This document shows positions 9,318 through 17,753 of a stretch of DNA of 32,867 nucleotides, piece by piece. The notes under the pieces were generated by a model that worked only from the letters and a program-made list of their open reading frames with translations, did no database searches and was not told the origin of the DNA. The DNA lies in the NCBI GenBank assembly GCA_014730345.1, contig WJIJ01000146.1:1-32867 (forward strand). The letters are read 5' to 3'. The DNA comes from Candidatus Zixiibacteriota bacterium. GTDB lineage: Bacteria; Zixibacteria; MSB-5A5; UM-FILTER-46-8. A program made the translations under genes and the position numbers. The first letter of the stretch is position 1. The number at the start of each line of letters is the position of its first letter.

Positions 9318-10362
9318 CGGTTTCCGTAATTTCCGTATCCAATGATATTGAGTCATTACTGCCATATATAATCGAAGGGCCGTTTAGAACCTCGAAATCA
9401 GCTTCGGCAAAAAGTTTACGGCATACCGTTACTCCCAATCCCCTTCCCTCGGAAGTTTCAGCGTTCGTATCCCTCGGGTTAGCTCCTGCTTCAGCCCAGA
9501 AAAGATTGGCCCCGGCGGCGGCGCCGAGAACATTGGGTTCATGGGTGCAATTGCCGATAATATCGAGCCCCATGGCCAGCCGGGTAACAGCCACGATATA
9601 CGCCATGTGAAGTTCATTTATCATTCCGAATTTCTCGAGATCACATCCGGGGATACTTATCCTGCGGGCGGCCCCGCTGTAGCAGGGATTCGCGTCCCTC
9701 CCGACAATTATTTTTTCCAACAACTCATCGACAGTATGTTCAGGTCCGACCGGTTCAACACACGTGCCCAGTTTGAGCCCGGCATCTTTGGCAACCTCGA
9801 AAGTACGCAGGCGGGTTTCCGGCTTTATCTTAGTGTCGCGCCCCTCGCCAAGGCGGACGGCATGATATATGCCTGAATAACCGGCATCTTTTAGATCACG
9901 CGCCCCCCGGTCGGTGAAGTCGCCTACATTAGCGACCATCACCGTCTCGGGTTTGAGGGTTCTCCTCACTTCATGAGAATATTCGATATAGCGTTCAAAT
10001 GGATAATCGCCGGTTGCCATAAAGAATAACGCGTTGGCTCCCTCGGCTTCGGCCCTACGGGCAAGGGCAACAACCTCTTCAACCGGCAATTCCGTTTTCC
10101 CGGTAAATATTTTGTTTACTTCGGCGAAAGCGCAAAAAAGGCAGTTCCGGGGGCATGGAGAAAGATTCATTCCGACCTGGGCGTGCACCTCAGCCTTGCC
10201 ATCGCATGCCTGGCGGGTTAACTGGTTAGCGCAGGCCATGATATAACCGGCGTCAAGAGAATTATACGGGATTTCCAGAAGGTACCTGATTTCATCTTCA
10301 TTGAGCAATGCGTTATCAGATGCTTTACCGGTTAAATAATCGGTTTTATTTTGAACCTTCAT
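9286..10362 (-). CDS. radical SAM protein, biotin synthase (BioB)-like
   Basis: 358 residues from the ATG at 10362, which has AGGGAGA 6 bases upstream. A TTG directly before it is a less likely start. The 4Fe-4S/SAM-binding CPRNCLFC gives cysteines 70, 74 and 77, inside a TIM-barrel with BioB-like order: AEGANALFFMATGDYP, then VANVGDFTDRG, LGTCVEPVGPEHT and a C-terminal GAAAGANLFWAEAGANPRDT. Radical SAM enzymes of the BioB/HydE/PylB group generate a 5'-deoxyadenosyl radical for sulfur insertion, carbon rearrangement or cofactor assembly. No biotin, hydrogenase or pyrrolysine genes are nearby, so the reaction cannot be named. The acidic C-terminal tail is the part that overlaps the convergent PNGase F-like gene. 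Confidence 0.85.
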   Translation of the reverse strand: MKVQNKTDYLTGKASDNALLNEDEIRYLLEIPYNSLDAGYIMACANQLTRQACDGKAEVHAQVGMNLSPCPRNCLFCAFAEVNKIFTGKTELPVEEVVALARRAEAEGANALFFMATGDYPFERYIEYSHEVRRTLKPETVMVANVGDFTDRGARDLKDAGYSGIYHAVRLGEGRDTKIKPETRLRTFEVAKDAGLKLGTCVEPVGPEHTVDELLEKIIVGRDANPCYSGAARRISIPGCDLEKFGMINELHMAYIVAVTRLAMGLDIIGNCTHEPNVLGAAAGANLFWAEAGANPRDTNAETSEGRGLGVTVCRKLFAEADFEVLNGPSIIYGSNDSISLDTEITETATVPAPDAEL

Positions 10363-10672
10363 CAATAATCTCCCTGTTTGACCCTGGTTAAGTTATTCGA
10401 TAGCTATTCCTTAAACTACCATTTGAACTAATTATTATAATTACAAATAGCAAGGATTAAAAGCTTATTATTTTAATAGAGTATTTATGTAACACATTTT
10501 ATAACTAAAACAGCCGAGTATTAGTTCTGATGAAAGTTAGATATTTAACACTTAAAAACCTAAAACTGATAAAGCGAACTAACAGCTATCTAACTTATCT
10601 AAATAAAATTAACTTCCTTTAAGCAAAGGTGAGGCAGGAAGGAATCAAATAGGGATTGAATTATTTTAATTC
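10363..10672. other. 310-bp AT-rich intergenic region with a 10-bp inverted repeat
   Basis: No convincing ORF is seen on either strand. It lies between the CBM9-like gene, whose stop is at 10673, and the radical SAM gene, whose start is at 10362, both on the minus strand, so it should hold the radical SAM promoter. AAGTTAGATA (10534-10543) is repeated in inverted orientation as TATCTAACTT (10587-10596), 43 bp apart. No GC-rich terminator hairpin is visible after the CBM9-like gene. Confidence 0.5.
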
Positions 10673-11479
10673 TCATTTCCCCGATATTTCCGCCAACTTA
10701 ACCTTCAGCCATATCTCCTGTTTTTCCGGAAATTCCGGTCTCTGGTTTCCCCTGCCGCGCATACCGCCCCTCATCCCCGGCCGCCCGCGCATTCCTCCCC
10801 GTCCGGAACGTTCTTCCATTCGATTACGTATCATTTCTTTATCGATATCAGCCCACACTGCGCCAAATCCGATCGTTTGCCCCGGCTCAAACCCCGGGCT
10901 GTATTTTCCCAGGCCATTATCTTTTAAGGGAATCGCCAATTCATACGAATAGAATCCGAGGGAGGTGTCATAGGCCGCCGAAGGGCCGTTGCTGCCATTC
11001 ATCAGGATTGTGTATTCATCCTCGTTTTCATTCTGCCTCACCGTAAAAGCTGGAACACTTTGAAATTGTCCAGGAGGCGGAGAAGTTTCCCGCATACGTG
11101 GTTTGCCGCTTTCAAATCCCTGTCCCCGGAACTGCCCTCTTTCGGGGCCATCTTTCAGGCAAAGCATAAATTCCTCGCCCCTGTTGCCCTTTTCATTAAG
11201 ATAAATTTTCAATCCGGCGGCGCGAATCATCCTCGCCCATATAATTTCCTTTGTGCGCAGGTGTATGTATAAATTTTCGGCATCATTGCATACCGCGATT
11301 GTCATATTTTCATCTTCAAAAAAATGAGCATCCTTGCCTTCCCAGTCATCGAATTTACCATCTATTGTTATAGGTTCCGGCGCCCGTATGCTTTCGATTT
11401 GATCGGCATAAACGACTGAAGCCAATGATGTTAACGCAATAATAATCAGGGGATTAATAAACCAGTTCAATTTATTCAT
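10673..11479 (-). CDS. secreted CBM9-like (DOMON-type) sugar/ligand-binding protein
   Basis: 268 residues. A signal peptide (1 to about 25, ending VYA) is followed by the typical opening of CBM9-like beta-sandwiches, PITIDGKFDDWEG, then MTIAVCNDAENLYIHLRT and YSYELAIPLKD. The family binds carbohydrate ends or other ligands and often occurs in surface or outer-membrane proteins. No catalytic motif is visible. Residues about 215-248 form a positively charged Arg/Gly/Met-rich insert (GRGGMRGRPGMRGGMRGRG) before the final beta strand EIWLKVKL, which is unusual for the fold. The gene stands alone. Its start has a weak AGGAT upstream and is divergent from the efflux operon. Confidence 0.7.
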   Translation of the reverse strand: MNKLNWFINPLIIIALTSLASVVYADQIESIRAPEPITIDGKFDDWEGKDAHFFEDENMTIAVCNDAENLYIHLRTKEIIWARMIRAAGLKIYLNEKGNRGEEFMLCLKDGPERGQFRGQGFESGKPRMRETSPPPGQFQSVPAFTVRQNENEDEYTILMNGSNGPSAAYDTSLGFYSYELAIPLKDNGLGKYSPGFEPGQTIGFGAVWADIDKEMIRNRMEERSGRGGMRGRPGMRGGMRGRGNQRPEFPEKQEIWLKVKLAEISGK

Positions 11480-11744
11480 TCTTAAACATCCTAATTTAAA
11501 ATTAACATTACCTTTCCTTATTGGACAGTATTTAAGCCTGATGGTTTAATCTCTTATCCCCTATTATATAATTTTACAATTATCTAACTTCACACGGTTA
11601 AACCATACTTTAATCCCGGTGTCTAATGCTACAGGGCTTGTTGACAACTTTTGGGAGCGTGGCATGTTTAGTTTACCTCGATTTATTGAGGGAAAGCAAG
11701 CATGTTAACTCCAGGAAATATGTCCATAAAAAGAGGTTAAATAT
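11480..11744. promoter_or_regulatory. divergent intergenic region upstream of the efflux operon
   Basis: 265 bp between two divergent genes. It contains ATGGTTTAA (11541-11549) and its exact reverse complement TTAAACCAT (11598-11606), 48 bp apart, which is a possible pair of operator half-sites. TATCTAACTT at 11581-11590 also occurs in the intergenic region at 10587-10596. A TTGACA at 11641-11646 could be a -35 element toward the efflux operon, but no good -10 follows it. Confidence 0.3.
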
Positions 11745-13010
11745 ATGAGTAAGAAAACAATAATTTCCGTAGCGGCAGTGGGAATAATAGCCCTGGGCGG
11801 TTACTGGGCAATACACGGTTTCGGTAAAACCAGCGATACCGGCTTTGAATTCGGCGAAATAGTGCGGGGTAGCATCGAGCAAACAGTTACCGCCGCCGGT
11901 TCGCTCTCACCGGTTACGACCGTGGAGGTTGGCACCCAGGTATCCGGTACCATAGACCGCATATTTGTTGATTTCAATGATATTGTGAAAGAAGGCCAGC
12001 TCCTGGCGGTTCTGGACACATCATTGTTAAAGGTTGCCGTTACCGATGCTGAAGCGTCGGTGGAACGTACCGAAGCCAACCTCGAAAAAGCGTATTCGGA
12101 TTACCTGCGGAATAAGGAACTTTTGGAGCGCAGGCTTATATCGGAAGCGGATTTCATTCCGTATAAAACATCTTATCTAATCCAACAGGCGGATTTAAAA
12201 TCTACGAAAGCCAATTTGAAAAAAGCGAAACAAAACCTCGATTACGCCATTATTACATCGCCGATCAATGGTATAGTCATCGGAAAAAACGTGGAATCCG
12301 GCCAGACGGTTGCCGCCAGTCTGTCGGCGCCCACTCTTTTCGAGATTGCCGAAGACCTCTCGCGCATGGAAATCCTTGCCGATGTCGATGAGAGCGATAT
12401 CGGTTATATTAAAACGGGGCAGGAGGTCCGATTCGAGGTTACCGCCTATGCCGGCAAGGAGTTTTCGGGGGTGGTGAAGCAGATACGGCTAAAACCGGAA
12501 GTTGTATCCAACGTGGTTACCTATACTGTGGTTGTAGAAGCAGATAATCCCGATGGATTATTATTGCCGGGAATGACCGCTACCCTCGATTTTATTATAG
12601 AAAAAAAGGATAATGTACTGCTGATAGCTAATAAAGCGCTAAGGTTCATGCCGTCGCGGGAAGAGCTTCAGAGTTTGCGGGATAAACGCGGGAAAGCGCG
12701 CGGCGAAGCTGGAGAAAATTCAAGGGGCGACCGCCAACCTCCTTTATCCCGTTTTGCTGATGGTGTAACCGGAATTAAGCAAAACGATAACCGGAAGGTG
12801 GTTTGGTACGTCAATTCAGGAGGAGAACTCGCTCCCGCGCCCCTTGTAACCGGAATGACCGATGGAGCGAACACAGAAATTATAGCCAGCAGGGCGCTTG
12901 AAGAAGGAATGCAGGTTATTATCAGCGCGAAAAGCGAAACGAAATCAAAGGGAAGTTCGTCGCAACGCAAGGGCGGATTTGGAGGACCTCCCGGGGGCAG
13001 AGGTTTTTAA
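11745..13010 (+). CDS. MacA-like periplasmic adaptor (membrane-fusion protein)
   Basis: 421 residues. One N-terminal membrane anchor (about 5-24) is followed by the split lipoyl domain (VEVGTQVSGTIDRIFVDFND, and later ITSPINGIVIGKNVESGQTV), an alpha-hairpin coiled coil (about 100-165) and the beta-barrel and membrane-proximal domains. This is the layout of MacA/HlyD adaptors, which link an inner-membrane ABC pump to an outer-membrane channel. Between about 310 and 345 is a charged, Arg/Gly-rich insertion, and the C-terminus is a Gly/Pro-rich tail. An AGAGG lies about 9 bases before the ATG. It is the first gene of a three-gene operon, with 17 bp before the ATPase gene. No TolC-like gene is in the window. 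Confidence 0.92.
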   Translation: MSKKTIISVAAVGIIALGGYWAIHGFGKTSDTGFEFGEIVRGSIEQTVTAAGSLSPVTTVEVGTQVSGTIDRIFVDFNDIVKEGQLLAVLDTSLLKVAVTDAEASVERTEANLEKAYSDYLRNKELLERRLISEADFIPYKTSYLIQQADLKSTKANLKKAKQNLDYAIITSPINGIVIGKNVESGQTVAASLSAPTLFEIAEDLSRMEILADVDESDIGYIKTGQEVRFEVTAYAGKEFSGVVKQIRLKPEVVSNVVTYTVVVEADNPDGLLLPGMTATLDFIIEKKDNVLLIANKALRFMPSREELQSLRDKRGKARGEAGENSRGDRQPPLSRFADGVTGIKQNDNRKVVWYVNSGGELAPAPLVTGMTDGANTEIIASRALEEGMQVIISAKSETKSKGSSSQRKGGFGGPPGGRGF

Positions 13011-13027
13011 GGTAAGCGGGTACAGAC

Positions 13028-13774
13028 ATGAACTATGTAATAGAAACAAATAAACTCACCAAATTATTCCAGGTCGGAGATATCTCCGTGCAGGCTTTGC
13101 GGGGAATCGATATGCTGGTCGAAGAAGGCGAATTTGTGGCTATAATGGGTTCATCCGGGTCGGGCAAATCAACATTAATGAATCTGCTTGGATGCCTGGA
13201 TACTCCAACCGGTGGTGAATACTTCCTCGCCGGAAGCCGGGTGAACGGCCTTTCCAAGATAGAAAGGGCAACCATTCGCAACCAGAAAATCGGTTTTGTC
13301 TTCCAGGGCTATAATCTTCTTCCGAGGACTTCAGCGGTTGAAAATGTAGAGCTGGCATTATTCTATGACCGCGAAAGACGGATTAAGAATATGCGCCAGG
13401 CGGCAATTGAAGCTTTGGAAAGGGTTGGGCTGGGCGACCGAATGCACCACAGCCCAAATCAACTTTCCGGGGGACAGCAGCAAAGAGTGGCTATCGCCCG
13501 TGCCCTTGTGAACAAACCGTCGATTATTCTCGCGGATGAACCTACCGGCAACCTCGACAGCAGAACCTCGCTGGAAATTATCTCCCTGTTCCAGCGTTTG
13601 AACAGCGAAGGAGCTACAGTAATACTGGTTACTCACGAGGATGATATAGCCCAATATTCCAGGCGCATTGTCAAGCTTAAGGATGGTTTAATCATCAGCG
13701 ACCATACCGTCGAAAACCGTAGAATAGCCGACAGCTCCCAATTAATATCTAAAGTTGGCGGAGGTCTGATATGA
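13028..13774 (+). CDS. MacB/LolD-type ABC transporter ATPase
   Basis: 248 residues with every ABC motif in place: Walker [10 protein letters not shown] (41-49), Q-loop Gln93, signature [15 protein letters not shown] (from 146), Walker [13 protein letters not shown] (167-178) and the H-loop His203. The family energises export of macrolides, peptides, lipoproteins or other envelope substrates by type VII ABC systems. Its last four bases, ATGA, overlap the permease start, which indicates translational coupling. In MacB of enterobacteria the ATPase and permease are one polypeptide; here they are separate genes, as is common outside proteobacteria. Confidence 0.95.
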   Translation: MNYVIETNKLTKLFQVGDISVQALRGIDMLVEEGEFVAIMGSSGSGKSTLMNLLGCLDTPTGGEYFLAGSRVNGLSKIERATIRNQKIGFVFQGYNLLPRTSAVENVELALFYDRERRIKNMRQAAIEALERVGLGDRMHHSPNQLSGGQQQRVAIARALVNKPSIILADEPTGNLDSRTSLEIISLFQRLNSEGATVILVTHEDDIAQYSRRIVKLKDGLIISDHTVENRRIADSSQLISKVGGGLI

Positions 13775-14991
13775 TACTCGGAATCAGGTTGATAAAAGCG
13801 GCGCTACGAAGTTTGACCAGGAACCGCATGCGCAGTCTGCTGACATCGCTGGGTATAATTATCGGAGTCAGCGCGGTTATTATAATGGTTGCCGTGGGTG
13901 AAGGTACCCAGGTAAAAATCGAATCGGAAATAAACTCACTGGGTACCAACCTGTTGATCGTCTTTCCCGGAGCGGCTACATCGGGGGGAGCCCGAATGGG
14001 CGCGGGGAGTTTCAACAGGTTTACTTTCGATGACGTAGAAGACCTGCAAAGGGAATCAACATTATTGTCGGGAGTTTCTCCGGTGGTGCGCTCGGGGGCA
14101 CAGGTTATTGGCGGGATAAGCAACTGGTTCACCACTGTCTATGGAGTGAACATCGATTATTTCAACATCCGTTCATGGGAGATCGAGGACGGGCAATTTT
14201 TCACCGAGAAGGATATTATCGGCCGGCGGAAAGTGGCGTTGTTGGGCAGTACTGTAGCTGACGAATTATTCGCCCATGATGACCCGATAGGGCAGAGTAT
14301 ACGTATTCGCAACATTCCATTCACGGTGATCGGTGTTCTAAAAACCAAGGGACAGACCGGTATGGGACCCGATCAGGATGATGTCATCCTCGCGCCTTCG
14401 ACCACTGTTCTATACAGGCTGAAAGGACGGCAGTGGGTGGATATGATAAACGCGAGCGCGGTTTCCACCGAATACCTGGAGCAAGCCAAGGATGAAATGA
14501 CGATTATACTACGTGAATCGCATGGATTGCATGAAGGCGAGGATGACGATTTCACCATTCGCAGTCAGGAAGAAATTACCGAAGCGGTTACCGAGACTAC
14601 GGAAACGATGACCCTGCTCCTGGGGGCTATCGCCGCGGTCAGCCTTTTAGTGGGTGGTATCGGTATCATGAACATAATGCTGGTTTCGGTTACCGAACGA
14701 ACCCGGGAGATAGGGATACGAATGTCGGTGGGCGCGCGGGAAAGCGATATACTTATCCAGTTCCTCACCGAAGCCGTAGTATTAAGCCTTGCCGGCGGAT
14801 TGTTGGGAATTATCCTTTCGTTCGCGGCGGTATGGGGATTGAATAACTGGACAGACCTTCAACCGATAATAACTGCCCCCATCGTCGTACTGTCATTCCT
14901 GTTTTCCATGGCTGTTGGCGTGTTTTTCGGTTTTTACCCGGCGCGAAAAGCGGCGACGCTCGATCCAATCGATTCCCTTCGCCATGAATAG
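13771..14991 (+). CDS. MacB/FtsX-family ABC transporter permease
   Basis: 406 residues. TM1 (about 20-43) follows a basic N-terminal amphipathic segment with the family signature RNRMRSLLTSLGIIIGVSAVI. A large periplasmic MacB_PCD domain (about 45-270) is next, then three C-terminal TMs beginning TLLLGAIAAVSLLVGGIGIMN and including RTREIGIRMSVGA. This is the mechanotransmitting permease of a type VII ABC exporter, which works with the MacA-like adaptor and the ATPase upstream (4-bp overlap). No terminator hairpin is visible after the stop, and the next gene begins 109 bp later. Confidence 0.94.
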   Translation: MILGIRLIKAALRSLTRNRMRSLLTSLGIIIGVSAVIIMVAVGEGTQVKIESEINSLGTNLLIVFPGAATSGGARMGAGSFNRFTFDDVEDLQRESTLLSGVSPVVRSGAQVIGGISNWFTTVYGVNIDYFNIRSWEIEDGQFFTEKDIIGRRKVALLGSTVADELFAHDDPIGQSIRIRNIPFTVIGVLKTKGQTGMGPDQDDVILAPSTTVLYRLKGRQWVDMINASAVSTEYLEQAKDEMTIILRESHGLHEGEDDDFTIRSQEEITEAVTETTETMTLLLGAIAAVSLLVGGIGIMNIMLVSVTERTREIGIRMSVGARESDILIQFLTEAVVLSLAGGLLGIILSFAAVWGLNNWTDLQPIITAPIVVLSFLFSMAVGVFFGFYPARKAATLDPIDSLRHE

Positions 14992-15100
14992 GTATTATTA
15001 GCAATCATTATCCATATTTAACATTATCCTAATCATATCCTTACATACAGGTTGTAGTAACAAAGCTTAAATAGATGATATTCAGGCTTTTGATGAGTAA

Positions 15101-16243
15101 ATGCCCCGGTTTAACTGGCTAAAAGAGATATCCGCCTGCCTTTTAATAATAATCATTTCCAGAATTATAGTTTTTCCCGGTTCCACAGCATTTGCGGAGA
15201 CTGATGAAACATCGATGGGAGTTATCACTGAAGAGGAATTGGGCATAATCAAGGCGCTGGATTTAGAACTCACCGGAATAAATCAATCAGGTGACCACGC
15301 GATAACGGTCAATGTCCGGCAAACTAAAGAGAAAAGCGAACTGCGGGTTACAGGGGCTGTATTAATCAAAGCTCCTGTTTCTTCATTTTTGGAACATTAT
15401 AAAATTTTAAAACTGATGCGACAGATTCCGGCGGTAAAAAGCATCAATAAAATAGATATATCAAACCAGGAATCAAACTTTAGAGATTACGCTGTTGCCA
15501 CTGAAGAGTTGAATCTGCTGAAAAACTGCGAAATATATAATAGTAAGATAAAGCTCTGCCCTAACGCTATAAACCAGTTCAGAAACCTCGATTGGGACAA
15601 CTCCGATGCCTCTGAAAAAGCTAACATTCTCTATAGGCGCGTTTTGAACGGATATGTCCAACGCTACCTGCAGTATGGACTGGATGGCATGTGCGTATAC
15701 GCGGACCAGGATTATCTACTTCATTCGGGAAAGGAATCGAGGACGATACTCGAGGACGCGGGCTTAAAAATGTTAATGGGTGAAATTATATCCAAGGCCT
15801 TCCTTGAATATCCCGTAACCAACTTAGATGATCTCGAAGAGCTTTTTTACTGGAAAGAGGAAATTTATTGCAGCCAGAGACCAATTACTACCCTAAATCA
15901 CTCATTAATCCAACATCAACGCGATGGCGATTCAATAGCTGTTGTGGCTAACTTGCAGATATATGCCAATCATTATATCGAAGCGTCCCTTGAGCAATAC
16001 CTGCTTATTCCGTTTCAAAACGTAGATTATGAATCAGGATTCATCCTCATTTATGTTAACACTTGCCGTTTTGACACCCTCCGCAGGGGAACCTTCTTCT
16101 TTGTAAAAAACAGGATGAAATCCAGCATAAGCAAAGAAGTGGAGTCAAGGTTGATACTTGTCCGGGAACTGCTTCAAGAACGATTATCCGATGACTACAC
16201 GGTCATCCCCGCGAAAAATAAGTCTCATCTCGTTCTGGAATAG
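15101..16243 (+). CDS. exported protein of unknown function
   Basis: 380 residues. I do not recognise the family with confidence. A hydrophobic segment (about 9-31) ending in AFAE reads as a signal peptide. The mature part is mixed alpha/beta. It includes VTGAVLIKAPVSSFLEHYK, which could be the start of a START- or polyketide-cyclase-like fold, a Cys pair (NCEIYNSKIKLC, about residues 142-153), and an internal YVNTCRFDTLRRGTFFFVK. There are no membrane segments after the signal and no catalytic signature that I can name. The start has no Shine-Dalgarno sequence. The gene follows the efflux permease on the same strand after 109 bp, so co-transcription is possible but not shown. Confidence 0.7.
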   Translation: MPRFNWLKEISACLLIIIISRIIVFPGSTAFAETDETSMGVITEEELGIIKALDLELTGINQSGDHAITVNVRQTKEKSELRVTGAVLIKAPVSSFLEHYKILKLMRQIPAVKSINKIDISNQESNFRDYAVATEELNLLKNCEIYNSKIKLCPNAINQFRNLDWDNSDASEKANILYRRVLNGYVQRYLQYGLDGMCVYADQDYLLHSGKESRTILEDAGLKMLMGEIISKAFLEYPVTNLDDLEELFYWKEEIYCSQRPITTLNHSLIQHQRDGDSIAVVANLQIYANHYIEASLEQYLLIPFQNVDYESGFILIYVNTCRFDTLRRGTFFFVKNRMKSSISKEVESRLILVRELLQERLSDDYTVIPAKNKSHLVLE

Positions 16244-16332
16244 CCCACAATTTATATCTTGCCATATCCCCATGTGAATTGTACAATTAGGTAATTACAA
16301 AAGATTTCATAAGATGAACGGCGAGGTAGCTT

Positions 16333-16740
16333 ATGTCCGGTGGAGCCGTAGCGGCATCCGCGGCAGCATCAGCGGCGGCCGCAAAAAAGAAACGCGAACG
16401 TGAACAGGAGGAGGAAGAACTGACTAAATACAACGCGGAAGATTTAGAAGGTTGGGAGTTTAAAATTGTCCGGGCGGTAACCGGGAAATTTAAAAAACCG
16501 GAAACTCTCAAAAAGGTATGCGAGGAGGAAGCTAAGGCCGGTTGGGAATTACTTGAAAAGTTCGACAACAGCCGTCTCAGGTTCAAGCGCAAGATAGAAA
16601 ACCGTTCGCAGGACAAACATCTAAAAACAGATCCTTATCGGACACAAGTAGGTATTGGCGAAGGCGGCTTGGTAATTTTAATTATTAGTGTTATTGCCAT
16701 TCTGTTATTGATAGTGCTTGCGCTGGCAGGCAAGTTTTAA
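16333..16740 (+). CDS. small DUF4177-like single-span membrane protein
   Basis: 135 residues in three parts. First comes an Ala-rich N-terminus (ASAAASAAAAKKKRERE). Residues about 38-90 resemble DUF4177-like domains (LEGWEFKIVRA, then EEEAKAGWELLEKFDNSRLR with FKRK). A single C-terminal TM (about 111-133, GLVILIISVIAILLLIVLAL) completes it. The topology is probably C-tail anchored with the domain in the cytoplasm. Proteins of this shape are widespread in uncultured bacteria and have no assigned role. A GAGG 7 bases before the ATG gives a sound start. It is convergent with the MBL-fold gene, with 20 bp between the stops. Confidence 0.75.
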   Translation: MSGGAVAASAAASAAAAKKKREREQEEEELTKYNAEDLEGWEFKIVRAVTGKFKKPETLKKVCEEEAKAGWELLEKFDNSRLRFKRKIENRSQDKHLKTDPYRTQVGIGEGGLVILIISVIAILLLIVLALAGKF

Positions 16741-16760
16741 GACGGATTAACCCTCACTAT

Positions 16761-17582
16761 TTATTGAAGCTTATCCAACTCGATCGTTTTACCGGCTCCA
16801 GATTCGATAAAACGACTGCCGAATTTCTCACGGAGTATTGCCCTCGCATCATCCCCGGTGCAATGACTGGGAGCCGTATACAATGTTTTGCCATTCAGTT
16901 CATTAGCTGTTTTTTCCAATTCCGCCGGGGGTTTATCCTTAAGGTGGAAACCTCCCAGTGTTAGCAGTAATTTCTCACCGGTTATTTCCATCGCTTTATC
17001 AACAATATTTACAATTCCCGGGTGGGCGCAGCCAGTAATCAAAACTCCCCCCATGCCGGTATTTACTACAAGGGAATGCTCATTGACATAATCAGAATCC
17101 ATCTCACCAGTGGAAAATACTCCCGGCATTATTTCCCTGGGGTTAACGACCGCTTCAATACTTGCTTCGATATTATTTATCTGACCGCCAAGCTCGTCGA
17201 CCGCGGATTCTATTACATAAACCGGCGTTCCGGCTTTGATATCTTTCAAAGCAAGTAGTCCTCCGGTGTGGTCCCAGTGGGCATGGGAAATGAACACCAT
17301 ATCAATATCGCCAATGTCAATACCCGCGACAGTCATGTTTGCCGATAAAATATCCTCGTTGTTTCCTGTATCAAATAGTATGGTTTTTTGGGGCATGGTA
17401 ATAATACAGGAGAATCCCCAGGAAGATTCAAACGCATCGTCGAAATTATAATTATCGAACAGTATCCGGATTCGCATATTAACTCCCTCCAAAGGTCCTT
17501 CGCCGCAAACAGCCATACGCGGAAGGACAAAAAAACTAATCAAACAATATAATAATAATGTACAGGTTTTCGTTTTCTGCAT
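16761..17582 (-). CDS. exported MBL-fold hydrolase, dihydropterin synthase-like subgroup
   Basis: 273 residues from the ATG at 17582. The frame runs upstream to 17669, but only the shorter form begins with a usable signal peptide (KTCTLLLYCLISFFVLP). The metal motif HAHWDH (His100, His102, Asp104, His105) is followed by GCAHPG (His187), GGFHL (His213) and APSHCTG (His240). Together with FDTGNNEDILSANM these mark the subgroup of 7,8-dihydropterin-6-yl-methyl-4-aminobenzene 5'-phosphate synthase-like proteins. Members of that subgroup are usually cytoplasmic and of doubtful substrate, so an exported copy is odd. It is divergent from the ankyrin-MBL fusion gene, with about 170 bp between the starts. 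Confidence 0.82.
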   Translation of the reverse strand: MQKTKTCTLLLYCLISFFVLPRMAVCGEGPLEGVNMRIRILFDNYNFDDAFESSWGFSCIITMPQKTILFDTGNNEDILSANMTVAGIDIGDIDMVFISHAHWDHTGGLLALKDIKAGTPVYVIESAVDELGGQINNIEASIEAVVNPREIMPGVFSTGEMDSDYVNEHSLVVNTGMGGVLITGCAHPGIVNIVDKAMEITGEKLLLTLGGFHLKDKPPAELEKTANELNGKTLYTAPSHCTGDDARAILREKFGSRFIESGAGKTIELDKLQ

Positions 17583-17753
17583 TTGTGTTTTAATGTTTAT
17601 GCGGTCATTATAAATAAGTTTTACCATCAGGCATAAATAATCAAGTAAATTGTCAATTATACCCGCCAAAAAACTGCAACAAAAAGTATCAGAAGACAGT
17701 ATATACCTATCGGAGTAGATGTGTAGGAATAAATTTAAATGCTGGAGTCTATC

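Noticed and set aside
16277..16288. 12-bp palindrome AATTGTACAATT before the DUF4177-like gene
   Set aside because: It is AT-rich, not in a clear promoter position, and not repeated elsewhere that I could see.
17628..17656. TTGACA on the minus strand as promoter of the MBL-fold gene
   Set aside because: No reasonable -10 lies 16-18 bases downstream; the nearest TATAAT is too far away.
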